Shown piece after piece: positions 62,961 through 64,000 of a DNA stretch of 64,000 nucleotides. A program made the position numbers and the translations under genes. Position 1 is the first letter of the stretch; every line of letters begins with the position of its first letter. The notes under the pieces were generated by a model that worked only from the letters and a program-made list of their open reading frames with translations, was not told where the DNA came from and did no database searches. The DNA is from Acanthosepion pharaonis (lineage: Eukaryota; Mollusca; Cephalopoda; Sepiida; Sepiidae). The stretch spans positions 2,190,001-2,254,000 of the forward strand of contig CAHIKZ030004725.1 in the NCBI GenBank assembly GCA_903632075.3, read 5' to 3'.

Positions 62961-64000
62961 GGCGATTTATAATTGTGGGCACAGCTTTTTTACCTCTGTT
63001 CATGAATTGGTTGGTGATCTTTCAGAATTCACGGGATCCAATTTGTTTTTTTCTAGCCTTAGTCTGGAGTGCTCGTGCGTAGCTGCACTTGGCGTTCTCT
63101 AGAACTTTTTTTGGCAGCGATCGCAGGTAGTTCTGAATGAAGTGAGGGCCGAACTACGTCGCTTCTTGCGATAGATATTGATGTAATGCTTTCGGTGAGT
63201 TATGGCTGCAGCGCATGCAATGATGAACCAGGGTAGACTGTTTGGTTGTTTTGTATTTTTTGGGGGGTATATAACTCACCATTCCAGAAAGGATCCAATC
63301 AGTGACAAGGGCAGCAGTTTTTGGGGCAGCATGCTTGAAGAACGTTGGGAGGGGAGCTTCCATCGTGTAGGATCGAAAGTTGTCCCAGCCTGCCTTCTCA
63401 TAGCAATAATCGTTCCATGGAACGGTACATCAAGGGATGCCTTTTTTTTTTCATCAATCTGGACACTGATTAGGGAATGCTTTGACCTGTCTAGTAGAGG
63501 TAAAACTTTTGATAAGCATTTATCAGGGAAGGACGTTAGGAAGAGGTCGATGAGGATTGCCAGATGTCCCGTCGTATCCGGAACCCGGGTAGGTTCTCTG
63601 ATGATCTGGGTTAGTTCATAGGCGATGGAGAAGTCTCGGCAATATCTGCCTTCTACAGCTTGTTGGGGTGGACCAGCCACTCTTTATAGTGGATACTGAA
63701 GTCACCGCAGATATGAAAGCTGCTCGAGGGGTATTGAGTGAGGATATTATCAATCGTCTCAGATATTCGGTCGAAGATTACCGTCCCTTCGTCCTTAGGG
63801 TGTGAGGGAGCAAAGACGAATTTGGTGCTATGGATAAGTGCTACGCGGAATCACATATACGGGACTTCGGGTTCGTCGTTTTTTTTTTGGTTTTTTTTTT
63901 TTGGTGGAGGGTCGTCCTTGACACAGGGAAACTCGTCCTTGATGTAGATTCCGAGTCTGTGACCGTGACGATTTCGGTGGTCATGTTTGGCTATGAGAAG
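62961..64000 (-). pseudogene. Jockey-like LINE, piece 3: endonuclease and linker, running off the window
   Basis: Minus strand: GRYCRDFSIAYELTQIIREP then TRVPDTTGH, DLFLTSFPDKC and LLDRSKHSLISVQID (about 63,440-63,650), the C-terminal part of an apurinic-type endonuclease (the SKHS/SDHS motif carries the catalytic His, here DRSKHS for GxSDHS). Then PLPTFFKHAAPKTAALVTDWIL (about 63,290-63,360). Its 3' edge at 62,961 abuts piece 2 at GATTTATAATTGTG. The element continues past 64,000. Minor frameshifts. T-rich interruption at 63,879-63,902. Confidence 0.85.

Overview
This window looks like non-coding, transposon-dense DNA from an animal, most likely a mollusc and plausibly a coleoid cephalopod. 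I infer this from the combination of very long TA, CA, ATT and GAAA microsatellites, several tRNA-derived SINE families, Penelope-like elements, Jockey-like and RLE-type LINEs and Gypsy remnants. I did not identify the species, and no host exon could be supported. Every protein-like stretch I recognise belongs to a mobile element, and nearly all carry stops or frameshifts. The longest open frames (Lys/Glu/Arg or Ser/Leu/Phe rich) are translations of GAAA/TTTC/CTCT repeats and are not genes.

Layout. 0-5.3 kb: pyrimidine repeats, a 5S-rRNA/tRNA composite SINE, and two pogo/Tigger-like DNA elements with TA target duplications. 5.3-9.6 kb: repeated 3' pieces of a Jockey-like LINE, one split by a SINE with target duplication, then GA and TTTCTTTG satellites. 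9.8-14.3 kb: TA tracts, a hammerhead-like motif and a decayed Jockey-like LINE (12.1-13.85 kb). 14.3-17.2 kb: a decayed Penelope-like element with RT and GIY-YIG remnants. 17.3-20.5 kb: several hammerhead or hammerhead-like modules, a DUF4817 transposase pseudogene and a mariner pseudogene. 21.8-22 kb: a SINE with perfect 17-bp target duplications. 23.0-27.6 kb: foldback repeats with hammerhead-like arms, one containing a 5'-truncated Tx1/L1-like LINE. 28.0-28.8 kb: a cluster of three hammerhead-carrying repeats. 29.4-32.7 kb: AT-rich sequence with blocks of a GATC-based decamer pattern. 33.2-36.6 kb: GAAA higher-order satellite. 37-42.3 kb: several 3' ends of a restriction-like-endonuclease LINE with AAT tails, plus SINEs. 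43.4-45.3 kb: a Gypsy remnant with two LTR pieces. 45.6-55.7 kb: pyrimidine satellites, SINEs, more LINE tails and hammerhead-like repeats. 55.9-56.9 kb: a Helitron inserted into a 5S/tRNA SINE. 57-60 kb: inverted repeats with hammerhead-like arms, including the uninterrupted version of the element that carries the LINE at 24-27 kb. 60.3-64 kb: three overlapping same-orientation pieces of a Jockey-like LINE.

The unifying theme is RNA-level mobility. Hammerhead self-cleaving motifs of at least five unrelated sequence families occur in this 64-kb stretch, some in tandem-repeat or tRNA-headed SINE contexts, others in inverted foldback arms. The best ones are at 28.70-28.74 kb (minus), 28.19-28.24 kb (minus), 17.95-18.01 kb and 20.04-20.10 kb (plus). 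Folding was done by eye; cleavage activity and family consensus need computation or experiment.
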